From: Pezicula radicicola
Taxonomy: Eukaryota; Ascomycota; Leotiomycetes; Helotiales; Dermateaceae
DNA length: 64,000 bases
Direction: 5' to 3'
Assembly: GCA_003008705.1 (NCBI GenBank)
Contig: PDUO01000017.1
Coordinates: 623,827 to 687,826, forward strand
Below are positions 1 to 12,700 of this stretch, in pieces; position 1 is the first letter of the stretch; each line of letters starts with the position of its first letter. Under the pieces are notes generated by a model. That model was not told where the DNA came from. It searched no databases and saw only the letters and a program-made list of their open reading frames with translations. A program made the position numbers and the translations under genes.

Positions 1-2900
1 TGGGATTGTAGTCCTATGTTGGCTGGGAACTTCAAACGGTAGTGATTACAAGCGGTGGTGATTAGGAGTAGAGATAAGAATGTCAGCCACTCAAATCAAC
101 AGAGTCACCAAAAACATAAGTTGCTGAGATCAAGTGGCTTATCCAAAATTCGAGTTACCCAAATCTAGTAAGCTACCTACCAAAATTAACTAAGTTAAAT
201 GTCGTCGCTTAACCTAGCTTAGTTTAATAGTTCGTTTGAACTAACAACAGAACAGGGCCTTGCCCATCCGCATAACATAGTACTAGACTTATTATTTCCT
301 ACTTATTTCATGCCCAGCGGGGTATTTCCTGTGTCAAACAACTAAGCCATCGTATGATCTCTTTCTGCGGAGAGTCCAACTCTTTCCGACTCACTAAGTC
401 TTGGAGGACCTTCACCTGCAACAAATGGAGCATATTTGTCAATTAGATAATACATATCATCATACGCTCTGTGCATAACATTAGAGAACGATTGTAAGGG
501 TATTGGAATAAATAGGGTGAAGCGCTTACGTTTGACGGACTGACTTGCCTGAAGTCAAACGATTGACTGAGTATATGATATTATAATATATACAATACAT
601 TCTAAATTGTTGGGGATGATAAAGTGGTTGGGTCGGACACTTCGACTAGTGATGACCGTTTCTGGACATGACCTGCTATGGCTTTACTTGATGTTAGCGC
701 AGCATTCTGGGAGTCCGCAGGCTGGTTTTCTCGGTCGACGTCTTGCGGTCTTTCTCTCATACTGCCAGTTGCTAGATGAATATTGTGTTGCTGATCATTT
801 ATATACGGTTGAATTCCTTCAGGTTACCCTTGCTTAGGCGTATTCCATATGTTTGATACTCTAGCAATGCCACAAGAACTTGATTGCTAGATACTATGAA
901 CATACAAATTTCACTAAGCATGCACATTGCCGCACACAACTTTTGGGAACAATGATAGAGCACTGATATTAGGGAAGGTTGATCAATAATGTCGAAGGTT
1001 TTATCCTACCAAAGGAATTAAATCAATAAGCAATAGAATGTGTGCACAAACGTGTTTAGCTCCAGTAGACTAATAGGGAGGTTCAGACCAAGGCGCCCTA
1101 ATATCTGGATGCAGAACCACAAAGCTTGCAGACATACAAGCGCCTTTGCAAGACCACTAGCCATCCTTTTATCTCGTATGAAGTCTTCTGAGATGTCAGG
1201 AAGCAAGTCCGCTTCTTGTCTAACCAATTAGAGAAGGCCTATTGTGTAAGTATGAGACGGGTTCGTCCATAGGGGAGGATATTTTGGTCCAAGCCACTGG
1301 TGTCGAAGGCGAAACCGCCCATTACTGCGTACTGGCTATATATCGCAGTCCATAGATGCTATTCCAAGGGAGTTTCTACCACAAAACGTTGCTGACTGAT
1401 ACCAGTTCAAGGCGAGAAACATAAATCATCGTTAGCTTCTTTGGTCTTTTCCCTCGGCGTGTTGTCCTCTTCCTCAAAAGCTCCTTAATGCTAATGATTT
1501 GCCTCTAAAGCCATCCCTTCCGAATATGAGCCACAACATTTTTAAGTAGATCCTGTATTCAACGGCCCAACTTCAATCCTTCATTTCTCTGCAGAAGAAC
1601 CGTAACAGTAACCTTTGCGTAAGAAATTATCATCAGCATGCTCATAAGGCTTCTTAATATCTCAGGTGCAGATAACCCCATGCACAGCCAACGAAAATTC
1701 CTCGGGTACTTCTTCGATGCTCTATTATGTTCGGGAATATTTAGGAGTAGCGCAGCCTATATACAAAGCCCCAGTGTAAGAATGCATGTCGATAAGATGT
1801 TGAGTGTGCCTCTTTCAGGCGGACTGGACTCCCATACTGCTGTATGATTCCCTGGTACAGGTCTTTTCACTGGTGACAGTTGATGCTACATCCTAAGAGC
1901 AACCTTACAAGGGGCGCTTAAGGGACAGTTGGAAGCCATCAAGCCTAGACTAGTAGGTAGCTACTCAGCTTCGTCGTAGAGGGCGTTCTTGATGGACGAG
2001 TTCTTGGCTTATATTAGCCATGTTACTGAACACACAGCTGTTCTAGGCTGATTTACAGGTCAGTCTCAACCGCTATTTTCGCAAAAGTGGGCTTTCAGCT
2101 TGGGGTATGATGAATACAAGAATAAGGTATTCGCGGTGTAGGGTTACAGTAGGCGCTGGCCTCCGCATAGGCCCTGAGGGGGCCAAAACCTTGGAACCCT
2201 GTACGACTATTGAAAAGTCTTGGTCATATATATCAAAATCAAGCTATTCAGCAATTCCAGTGTCTATGCGAAGTACTCTAAGCCACATAACCTTTGTCGT
2301 CAGTAGGACATCTTGAGCAATTTCGGGGTGCTGACTAAGCATCTGCCTGTTCACCCCGGAACAACCAACACCAGTTTCTGGTGTGTTCACCAACAACTCA
2401 CCTAACAACCCGCCGCCAGGTCAGGATGTCACCCACGCGGGGCTGTGCCATTTCAGTCCCAGTCGGCCAGTATACTACATTTGGGAGAGCTCAGTCTCAT
2501 TTTGTTCGCGTATGTAAGGATAGCCAACCATTTCCCACCCAGCCTCGGGGCTATTCTGGAGGCCATGGGGGTTTCGAGCCGCCCACGCTCATGGGCTTTG
2601 CATAAGGCACATGCATTGCTGGGATGATCTGTAGCTCCCTCCTACTATCTTGGCCTCATCGCAATCAGTCACGTCTGTGACTGAACCAGCTCTTGGACCG
2701 CACTTGTCTCTATCACGACTCCCTTCGTAACGACAACTTTTGCGGCCACAGCTCTGATCCTGAGTACGGCAAGATATAAAACCTGCCGCTATGAACTTTG
2801 GCCCTTCTGTGCCAGTAGCTCTTGAGTCTCGTGCGCCATGAGCCTCACAATGGTTTGTTATGCCTCCATTCACATAGATGTCTGCTAATGATGAGCTATA
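1..2900. other. Gene-poor, decayed sequence upstream of the NLR-like gene
   Basis: I see no intact gene here. Open frames are short (at most about 76 codons), start mostly at non-ATG codons and resemble nothing I know, apart from the asparagine-synthase-like relic reported separately near 1.6-2.15 kb. The stretch reads as degenerate accessory DNA. No terminal repeats, tRNA or transposase motif could be recognised by eye. Confidence 0.5.
1638..2150 (+). pseudogene. Possible asparagine-synthase-domain relic
   Basis: The frame opening at 1638 ends in VPLSGGLDSHTAV at about 1806-1844 and is stopped by TGA at 1845-1847. SGGLDS is the ATP-pyrophosphatase P-loop of class B asparagine synthetases and related amidotransferases. 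The preceding residues VRMHVDKMLSVPL also resemble the family's lead-in to that loop. About 80 codons later, in the same frame, AFSLGYDEYKNK (from 2091) loosely resembles the family's TFS-G(F/Y) segment, and it is again followed by a stop. No intact reading frame joins the pieces. If real, this is a dead fragment. The single strong motif is only six residues, so chance similarity remains possible. Confidence 0.35.
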
Positions 2901-3000
2901 GTTCAAAAGGTTGCGCCGGGGCAAGTTGAGGAAAGATGCAGCATCCACGGATATTGGAAATTGCCATGTCTCTACAGAAGGAGTGATCAATACGAGTGAG

Positions 3001-6000
3001 ATGAGCAAGTTGGATTTATATCGGGATAAAAAGAATGCTATGTCCAGACAACCTGTTGAACGCACTCATAGGCCTCCAATACTTGGTCTTCATGTCCTTC
3101 ATCAGCCGGCACAGGCTGCCCCCGTCGATATTATATTTGTACATGGCCTGGGAGGTGACAGTCGGAAGACGTGGTCGAAGAACCACGACCCAGATTTGTT
3201 CTGGCCAGAGCTCTGGCTCCCTCTCGAACCGGATATAGGGAAGTCTCGCATCTTAAGCTTTGGGTATAATGCCAACTTCAAAGCCGGCTCACCGAGAAGC
3301 ATCTCCAATATTGGAGACTTTGCAAAGGAATTACTCTTTGAGATGGCCTTTGGTACTGATGAATCAGGTGGACACCTCGGAATCGGAAAAGTTCCTATCA
3401 TTTTTATCGCTCACTCTATGGGCGGTCTGGTGGTGAAGAAAGCCTATGTTCTTGGCCAGAATGATAAGGAATATCAAAATATTATCCCCTCCATATCAGC
3501 GATAATTTTTATGGCGACTCCTCATCGAGGTACAAACTTAGCCGAGCTCTTGAATAGAATACTTGCCGTTACATTTCAGTCACGCAAAAATTTCATCAAC
3601 GATTTGAATAAAAGCTCGCTTGCCCTGGAAGATATAAATGAACAATTCCGCCACATTCCATCTGATTTATCTCTTATATCTTTCTATGAAACACTCGCCA
3701 CAAAGGTCGGACCAAAGAAACTGATGGTACTTGACAAGGACTCCTCTATCCTCGGATATCCAAAGGAACTCTCAAGAGGGCTGAATGCTGACCATCACGA
3801 CGTCGTTAAATACTCTAGTCCGAGTGATTCAAATTATATAAGTGTACGCAATGCACTCAAGGCTTTGGTCGAACGTTTTCGTTCTGAAGGGACGAATGCT
3901 ATAGACAATCGAAATTCCGAGGAAACAAGAGATATTGAGAAGCTCTTAGGGATATCTTCAGGTCCCGAAGATGATTTCATGGCCTTCCGGCGGAGATGGA
4001 TGCCAGGGACTTGCGGTTGGCTACTTGAAGAACCTACAATTCAACTATGGTTCAAAGAAAGTTCAGGGTCTCGGATAGTTTGGTACAGCGCTCCTCTGGC
4101 CAGCGGTAAGTCCATCTTGGCTACGCATGTCATCAATCACCTTCGCGATGCAGGCTATTTGTGCCAGTTTTTCTTCTTCAGATTTGGCGACCAGACAAAA
4201 CGCGCTGTGGGCACGTTGTTGAGATCATTTGCATATCAGCTTGCAAGAGACGTGCCTATATTCAGACGCGCTCTGATACAACTTACTACCAACGGATTCA
4301 AGTTTGAAAAGGCAGACTCTTCCCTTGTATGGCAGAAGATATTTGAATCCATTATTTTTGAGATGGAACTCTCTCATCCAATATACTGGGTCATCGATGC
4401 TTTAGACGAGTGCGAGTCACCAAAAGCTCTGCTAGACCTGCTATCAACGCTTTCGAATGCTCAGACAAGTGTGCGAATCATGATCATCAGTCGTAAGACG
4501 GAACCTTTATTTCTTGCATTTGAGCGACTTTCGGAATTTATCGCTGTTGACTCGATCGAAAAAAATGGACAGGAACATAATGCACTTGATATTCAGACGA
4601 TGGTTGAGAAAGAAATGAAGCGCATGCGCGGCAGTGAGGAACCGAAAAGACGAGTTAAGCAGAGCATTATGGATCGTGCGGCAGGCAATTTTTTATGGGT
4701 TCGACTCGTTCTGGAAGAGGTACTCAGCTGCCATTCAGAAGAGGCAATTCAAGAGACTCTCGATGAAATACCCGATGACATGAATCAGTTATATCAGCGC
4801 ATGGAACTTTCAATATTGAAAAATCCGAAAGAGTCCAATAGGCGCCTGGCAAAAGAATTACTTCAGTGGACAATATGTGCACATCGCTCACTGACACTGA
4901 ACGAACTATCTCAGGTATTACGACCAGAGTTTCCAGAGTTTCTCGACCTAAGAAGGACGATTCAAGATGTCTGTGGCCATTTCATCTTGGTTGATCATAA
5001 TGGAAACGTGGCAATGGTTCATCAAACTGCCCGTGACTACCTGATCCAGACATCTAATAAGGATTTGTCCATAGATCTAAAGAAAGGACATACACAACTC
5101 TTCTTGAAATCAATATCTAAGCTGTTAGACCCGACGCTACGATTCAAACTCGCGCAAGGTCAACATGCATTCCGCAGTATGGACGTATTCTTATTTTACG
5201 CAGCAACTTCATGGACATATCACCTGCGGCAAGCAGCTGCATTTTCAGATGAAATTTTAGATATGCTTATGAAACTATTCAAAAGTCAAGCGGTTCTTGC
5301 GTGGATACACGCACTTGCACTTGTTGATCAATTCGAGATATTAGTGAAGGCCGCAAAGGTGCTTAGTACTTTCCTGAGAACACATCGGAGACTGAATGCA
5401 AGCAAGAATCGTCTTCCAGATCTGGAACTCATTGATCAGTGGATCGTGGATCTAGTCAAGGTTGGCAAGTTCAGTAGGCATCTTCTCACGGATCCTTCAG
5501 CCATCTATACACTTGTTCCACCTTTTTGTCCCGAGACATCTATTCTACACAAACAATTTTACCATCCGGAGTCTGTAGAAGTGTCAGTCTCTGGCATCTC
5601 AAACACAGCGTGGAATGATAACTTGGCCAGAATCAATGCTCCCAATGCAGATCGAGGTTGGAATATTACTTGTGCAGGACAACATATCGCCGTTTTAGGT
5701 TCAGCCGGGGATGTATTTATCTGGAACTCTGACAACTTTGCCGACATCTGTACTTTACGCCACCAAGAACCAGTCACGGTGATGTCCTTTAATAACAAGG
5801 GAACTAAGATGGTAACTTATGGCCTGCGGAGTTCCAAGTTGTGGGATATTCCGTCAGGCCAGCTATTATCGGTCACACCTAATCCACCTGATAGTAAAGC
5901 TATGGCCATCACTTTCTCCGAAAATGATGCCAAGATTGTTACTGGAGGAATGACAGAGTCATTCGGTATCTCCGCACCGACGAGTTCAAAAGTGGATGGC

Positions 6001-7725
6001 ATGAGCTAGACTCAGCTTTGCTCAGAGTCTCCGATAGAAGGGACAATCATCAACTCTCCCGTGTACATGGCCTTCAACGGCGACGCAACTCAAGTCGGTG
6101 TTGCATATCGAGGGTACCCCCTGTCGGTGTGGGCATTGAATGAAGGACGATGTGTTCGTAGATGTAGACGAGCAAAAGGAGTTCGAAGCGATGGTCTACG
6201 CCCATCGAATACCTGGTTTGGTGTGGATCGATTCACGTTCAATCCTGTTTCTGGACACGTAATAGGCATCTATAGGGACGGTTGTATCTTCAAATGGCAT
6301 CCTCTTACAGACGAGATCCAAGAATTTCAGTCTGCTGCTGATGAGGTAGCAGCTAGTCCTGATGGCAAGCTTTTCGTGACGAGCAATAGCGATGGCACGG
6401 TTAAAGTATGGAACTTTACACACTTCAGTGTTATCTATCAGCTTTCGTCATCCGATCTTGTGACTGGGTTGACATTCAGTCCTGACTGCACAAGGTTTTA
6501 TGACGTTCGAGGACCCTCCGTGAATGCATGGGAGCCCGACAGTTTAATCCGCTTCTCAGAGACAGAGGAATCATTTAGTGACTCAGCAAGCGAGGATTAT
6601 TCACCAAAATCCTTAGCACATGGTTCAGAGGCGTTGGCGGTGCAGTATGAAGCAGTTTCTGCTATTGCTGCTAGTCCAAATAAGTCGCTATACTGTTTTG
6701 GCAATGAGGAAGGCATTGTGGAACTCCTGCATGTGCATACAGGCGAAGCTATCGAGCTTGCGAGGTTCCTGAACTTTCTAAGCGTGAGCCACTTGGTATG
6801 GGGCGATGCGACATATATTGCTGCTGCAGACCTTGGAGGCGATATTATTGTCAAGCGCTTACTCTCACCAGATCAAGATGGGTTTCTAGGAACTAAGGCC
6901 AAGTCTCTGCCGAGCCTAAAACGAAACCTTGAAGGATATGGGATCCACCAAATGCTATTTAACGAGGACTCGAGCCTACTTTTGATCGTAAGTGAGGATA
7001 CATGCCAAATCTGGGTTGTTGAAGAAGGTACGATGAGATCGTCTGCCACTATTGAGCAAGGGACCACTCGTAGATGGCTCAAGCATCCGACACAGAACCA
7101 CCTATTCCTTGGATGTGGAGCCCAAGACATCCAGGTTTTCCAGTGGGATGATCTCGCAGAACGAACTCGTCTCGAATTTCACGAAGAGGGCCCCCGACTG
7201 GACAGCCAAAAAAGCTTCGATTCTAATGATGGCCAAGAATTGTCTATAGCATCGTTGTCCTTAGCCTCCAATGAGAGGCAAGAAGCAGTATCATCGATTA
7301 ACAAAGCCATCTTGACGCAGGATGGCAAGCACTTGATGGTTCAAATAAAGAACATCTCAGCACAAGGAAGAATTGCGAAACGTATTCTCATATTTGAAAA
7401 TTGCGAATTCGAGACCAGTAGCAGAGAGAGCGGAACGTTGACATACTTGCATATTCCACCAAATATTCTTGCAAGAATCGAAATTCCCCTGGATATTTTA
7501 ACCGGATCACGTCTCGTTTTCTTGGACCAAGATCTGTGGGTGTGCACATATAGATTGGGATCTATGTATGATGAAGGGTTGAAACGTCATTACTTTATAC
7601 CTAGAGATTGGGCTAGTACGAACAGCCTAGAGCAATGTTGCATGTTGGATGATGATACACTTCTTTGTCCGAGAGATGACAGAGTTGCTGTTATTAAGAG
7701 CAGGTTAGAAGTCACGGACTTCTGA
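3001..7725 (+). pseudogene. Alpha/beta-hydrolase-NACHT-WD40 STAND (NLR-like) gene with two compensating frameshifts
   Basis: This is a fungal NOD-like-receptor architecture; such STAND proteins are implicated in non-self recognition and incompatibility. I chose ATG 3001 because the frame opens at TTG 2911; ATG 3040 is an alternative. Numbered from 3001, residues about 40-260 form a SERAC1/lipase-like hydrolase with VHGLGG and the nucleophile elbow AHSMGG (Ser139). The NACHT P-loop is APLASGKS (Lys370) and Walker B is VIDALDE (Asp466, Asp469). The C-terminal half is WD40-like. The frame meets TAG at 6007-6009, then reopens in the same phase to 7725. Between about 5949 and 6023 the WD40 sequence continues in another frame (RYLRTDEFKSGWHELDSALL) and returns at 6025. 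That pattern is a one-base loss followed by a one-base gain. No intron signal fits. It is either a pseudogene, a gene read with errors, or sequencing error. Confidence 0.8.
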
Positions 7726-8611
7726 TGGTGCTATCGGCTATTACAATCAACCGACCTAAGCAAAGAACTCAGGATTATCCCCTTTAGCATCTGCACTGCC
7801 AATTCACCAAATGTGTAACCTGTAGCGTTTGCGGTCTTTACCGGCCAGTAACTGGTCAACAAATAGCCCAGCCTACTCATAATCACCCAAGCCAGGTGTG
7901 CCGGCATATGACTCTCATTTGAGATTCTACATACTTTGAGAAAGCTCTAAATGCGTTCGAGATATCAGCATTAACATTAACCCTCAAGGTGTTGATCTGC
8001 AGAACGACTCGCTTGTAATGCCTGTGTCACCAATACCAACGCTACCCCGTGTACCTCTCGCCTCACATTCGTCATTGCTAGGAACTCCTCATTCTTCTCT
8101 TCTCATCTTGAACACTTTCCTTAACACCTCATTACCGCATGTTTGCCGATGCGGTATTTTATGACACTCACTAAAAGTGATTCTTTTACCAATGAGGTCG
8201 TTGAGGTGTCCAAGATCTGACCTTGAGGCAGACCTTTCCACGAGAAATGAGGCTGAAGCCTCTTCCTCCGAGCCTTCTGTGGAGAGTGTATCATCGTTCT
8301 AGGCTCTGGTAATTGTCGGTGGAATTTTATGATTGGGCGTCGCTACCTTTCTACAAGAAACGATAAGTAGTGTTGTGGGAAATGGCTGCAAAAGAAGTGT
8401 AAGGTAGGAACAAAGTTAGTGGACTTTGGCCAGGCACTGGTTTTAAATATATCTGAGGCATAAGAGTGAAAAGCTCGGTTTTGGAGGTGAGAGTGAAGGA
8501 ACGAGTCCTCGTCGTCATCTTCTAGAGAGGTTCCGTATTCGAAATCCTTTGGCCTGTCTTCATATTATATTTCATTGAGACACATTTCTTACTCTTTAGA
8601 TGCATGGATTA
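7726..8611. other. Intergenic, no gene recognised
   Basis: No coding frame of note follows the NACHT-WD40 gene up to the transporter relic. Part of it may be further 5' decayed transporter sequence, but I could not align any segment convincingly. Confidence 0.4.
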
Positions 8612-8872
8612 TTCTATACGGTCGATTTTGCTCTCGTCGCTTCCGTTCCAGACATCTAGAAGAACATCTATCACTTTAACGAGCTCCATATTGGCCTCGT
8701 CTACTTACCTCGCGGTGCCGGGATTATTCTAGGCGGATACTACAATAGTAAATTAATGGATTACAATCACAAAGTCACAGCTAGGAACATTGGCTGGACA
8801 GTCAACAAAGTCTCCGGCGATGACCTGAACAAATTCCCCATCAAGCTCGCTAGATCAAGGGGCAGTTTCTAG
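8612..8872 (+). pseudogene. Fragment of a DHA1-type major facilitator (MFS) drug transporter
   Basis: In one frame the sequence reads FYTVDFALVASVPDI, TAG (8657-8659), then KNIYHFNELHIGLVYLPRGAG and, further on, KLMDYNHKVTARNIGW and SGDDLNKFPIKLARSR before a second stop at 8870-8872. This order (a YxFN-LQIGLxY-P-G helix, then a short [DN]-[YW]-N-[RH]-[RK] loop, then GDDL-[RN]-FP-EKAR) is characteristic of the middle of fungal DHA1 multidrug transporters. There is no N-terminal or C-terminal half in any frame nearby, so this is a relic. The internal TAG and missing ends rule out a functional protein. Confidence 0.7.
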
Positions 8873-9739
8873 CTCCTCGCTATATCTACAGCGACACTCA
8901 ACGGGTACTGTTGGGCAGTAGACAAACATGCTCACTTATCTATTATTTCTCTCTTGCAGATTATACTCTTTAAACAATGCTTTCCTTATCCCCCACCGAG
9001 GCTGAAATGTTGAAAAAGAAGAAGTCTTACGTTGTGTAAACATTGTGTCGTATAAATCCGACGTCGCTTACTCGAGTAAATATCCAACATCCAACATCCA
9101 ATATCCAATATCCAATATCCAATATCCAATATCCAATATCCAATATCCAATATCCAATTTCCAATTTCCAATTCCCAAACTAGAAAGTGAAAAAGAGAAC
9201 CAATACTAGTAAGCCCAGTTAAGTATTAATTATATCTAATATAAGACGCTTTTTTTCTTTAGGCAAGGGGATATTCTATGAATTAAACAGTAAGTAAGTC
9301 TACTTACTTCTAACCATTAACTCATTGATGTTGTTAGTCCTTTCGAATGGGAGGAGATAAAGCATCTAGAGAATAGCGTTGTGTATTTCTTAGACATAAA
9401 TAAAACTATATTTACCTACTTTATATAGATCAACCTCTTTAACAGCATATCCACAATCTCTTTCACTTGCATCCGAAAACCACACATAAAACCTAACGAA
9501 AATCCAATTAAATCAAAAAAAAATCTAAATACCAAAACCAAATTGCTAAATACACAAAACGAAGCAAGCCCCGTCCCATCCCAAAACCAAAAATAAAAAT
9601 AAAATCCAAACTCTAGTCCACATTTTTAGGAACTCCCGTCGTCATCTATACACCCCTCTGTCTCTATATGCATATAGTAACTACAAAGAAATACACACAT
9701 TTCTACACATCTCTCGTCTCTACACAACCACTCCTCAAA
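8873..9739. other. Intergenic 3' of the NRPS, AT-rich
   Basis: No gene is visible. The segment contains the TATCCAA minisatellite (listed separately) and A-rich sequence at 9470-9620 next to the NRPS stop. It probably includes the NRPS 3' untranslated region and terminator. Confidence 0.5.
9081..9176. repeat. TATCCAA minisatellite
   Basis: About 13 tandem copies of a 7-bp unit TATCCAA. They begin with two ACATCCA variants and end with TTTCCAA/TTCCCAA variants, so both edges are diverged while the core is homogeneous. The short frames running through it on the minus strand are translations of the repeat, not genes. Confidence 0.95.
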
Positions 9740-12700
9740 TCAAGATTCAATAATTTGGATCAGTGAAGAACGGAAATCTTGAATCATCTTTTCTGCCTCC
9801 TCAGTTGAGACCAGGCTCTTTGGGCCAAAGACACCCATATCCAACTGCCCATTTTCTTGCAACTTGATCTCTACATCAAGGGACTCCTGTTTCATAGTTA
9901 GTATATCATTACAAGGATTGAGTGATGTAAAACTTACCAGATAAGCCTCGTTAATATGCACATTCTCCAAGGTGGGAACTGGCGAAGACCTCGTTTCATC
10001 TTCTATGACTGGTTGAGGTGCAGGCTCAAAGTACTGCACGCCATCACGTCTTGCTACCTCCTCCGCATCTCCCATGTCCTTCAATATGTTGACGAAGCAG
10101 TTAACTCTCACTCCAGTCCATTCATATATCTCCTGCAATGACGCAGAGGACATCTCCGCGCTACTAATCTGGCGAAGATCCTCTTGGATAGATGTTGCAA
10201 CCCCTTTAGCGTCTGAAGTAGATCGCAGAGCATCTCGAACGCGTACAGGTAGGAGATTCAGTGTTGGTGCAGCCATTGTTGTGAAGTCAAGTTTGTCGAA
10301 TGAGTTGCGATTGGCAAGGTATATACCAAAAACGACCTCAATGTCTGAGCGAGCTCTACGTGCGAAGACCTCTGCCATGACGGTGAGGAAAAGTGCATCG
10401 GTTGTGATGCCTTTAGTTCTGGCAAAGTCTTTGATCCCAGCCACATTCAGGTTTGGCTGGAATAGCTCAGTCCTTCCTAAGGTACTTGACTGTTGGTCTG
10501 AAGGTGGTAGTAAGGTATCTTTACAGCCAAGATAAGATCTCCATTTCTTCTCTCGCAAAGCTTGACTTGATGGTGATGTTGAATGAGCGACAAATGTTCT
10601 GAAATCTTCGCTTCCGTCTTGAGTGCTGAGTGACTGTCCTTGATACAGCGATTCCAACTCATGCAACAAAATCTCAATGCTGACAGCATCATATAGAGCG
10701 TGATGAATTTTCAGGCCCAATTTAGACATGTTTTCATCAACAATGAGCGTCACCGGCGGCTCACCACTCAAAGGAAGTCGATCTATCTTGCTGTCCCCGT
10801 ATGTAACATCATTGTAGGCTTCCTTGAAGACAACCTGCAAGATATTTGATCCACTCCTGACAAAGCCTGTGCGAAGAATGGCGTGTCTTCCCAGAAGAAC
10901 TTTCCAAGCCCCTTCTAGTCTTTCTTTGTCAAATGTTCCAGATGATAGTTGGTAATAGAAAGTTGGGTAGAAAACAGCCCCTTGTGATGCTTGCCACCCA
11001 CGAAGGAGATATAATTGACCTGCAGTGACTGGCATGGTACTTTGAATCTCGCCAAATTGGGACAAATCTTTGAGAGCGACTGTTAAATCTGTGGAAGCCA
11101 ATACTTTGGACAAAACTGTGTCGACATCCAGATCCATGAGATTGTCAGACTTTGTGGACCCCAGGGATTGAATCATTGCATCAATATTGAGGCCCCTGAG
11201 AATTTCAGATACACTTAATTTAATCCCTCTGGTGTCCAGAAGTTTGCGTAATTTGTGGACCGATATCGAATCCAAACCAAGCTCGAAGATAGTAGTATCC
11301 TTATGTATGGAGTCTTCGGGAACTCCTGAGATTTCTTGGAAAGCTCTTCGGATGATGAGCTCGTCCTCTGACCACTCTGAATACATAGGTTTCGATGGTC
11401 GCTCTGGGAGAGCCTTTGAATCGGCATCTCTCTTCTGGAACTTTGGTAACCCGCAAATTGAAATGCCATCGGCTTCTGCAATAAACGTTGGAGCCATCCG
11501 AGAGTTAATGATATATTGAAGGACAGAGTCAAGTGCAGTCAAAATTTGGTTCGTTTCATCCTTATTTCGAACAGAAGACTTGCAAGCTGTTGTCCATGAA
11601 AGTTGACCTTCCTCCGATATTTCCAGTTCGACACAAATGGGAAAGTCAACATCAGCATGGCTAAACTCGGACTCGTACAGAGATTGTCCTGCTGCGGCTG
11701 AATGTCGACCTTGGTAGATGAAAAGTGTGTCAAAGAAAGTATTGTCATTTGCTTTGCCTCGCGAACTCAAGGCAATAGACTGTGCTTCTCCCAATGGGAA
11801 ATGCTGGTATTGTCGAGTTGTATTGCTCATTTCCTGCATATATTTGAGCATTTCGTCCAAGGTTCCATGAAGTACCGATCGTACAGCCACGGTGTTCATC
11901 AATGGGAACATGACCTGATCTGCGTTGGGAAAGTCTCGGCATGAGAGGACAGTTCCAAAAGCGACATCAAGCTGGCCCATCAGTTGTGCAAGCACAAGGG
12001 CCCAACAGGTTTGCCCCAGGGTTTGAATGAAGATACTAGATTCTTTGCAGAAATTCTGGATTTCCAAAAAGGGCACAATGGACTGTCTTGTCGCTCGATG
12101 AACCTGTTCTGCGCCTGGGACTGCGACCTCGCTTCTCGGGAATTTTGCTAAGGGAAGATTAGATAGGGTGCTTCTCCAGAACTTCTTCGCATCTGCTGTG
12201 GTAGACTTGAAGATTTCTTCAAGGCATGGTCGAAAGTCTACCCGTTGAATTTGCTCGCCGAGGTATGCTCTCTTGATATCATTATGGAAAGTCTGAATTG
12301 ATGAACCATCGTACAGGGCATGTGCGATTGAGATTACCATGTATTTGTTTGAACCAACGGTAAGATACTGAACTTGAAATAGCTCTTGTGACTTAGATGC
12401 GTGTGAAATGGCGGCGGCTCTAAGGGTATTGAGACTTTGCCGAGAGACCTCAGTTTGATTCCATTCTTCGAATGACGAATTAGAAGTCTGCAGTGCAGTA
12501 TCATCACGGATAATCTGTGCGTAATTTGCAGGAATACGAGCATCCTCAATCTTCAAGAAATATGCAGAAAGCACCGGAGATGCGTCTACTACCTTTTTCA
12601 CGGCTGCAATCAAGTTCTCCGGGTTGGTGTTTTGGTCGAGCTTGAAAATATCCACATTGAAGTACATTTCGTAATCGGATTGTGTCATGAGATGGACCAT

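Noticed and set aside
607..837. 76-codon frame at the left end
   Set aside because: It begins at TTG, has no recognisable motif and lies in decayed DNA.
2540..2610. GGTTTCGAGCC as a possible tRNA B box
   Set aside because: There is no matching A box or cloverleaf arms around it. No tRNA gene was recognised anywhere in the window.
8986..9171. Minus-strand frame rich in DIGYWIL repeats
   Set aside because: It is a translation of the TATCCAA minisatellite with no other support.
9887..9937. 17 extra codons near the NRPS C-terminus
   Set aside because: The stretch has a GTAAGT donor, an ACTAAC branch site and a CAG acceptor, and is 51 bp long. It is an intron that happens to be in frame.
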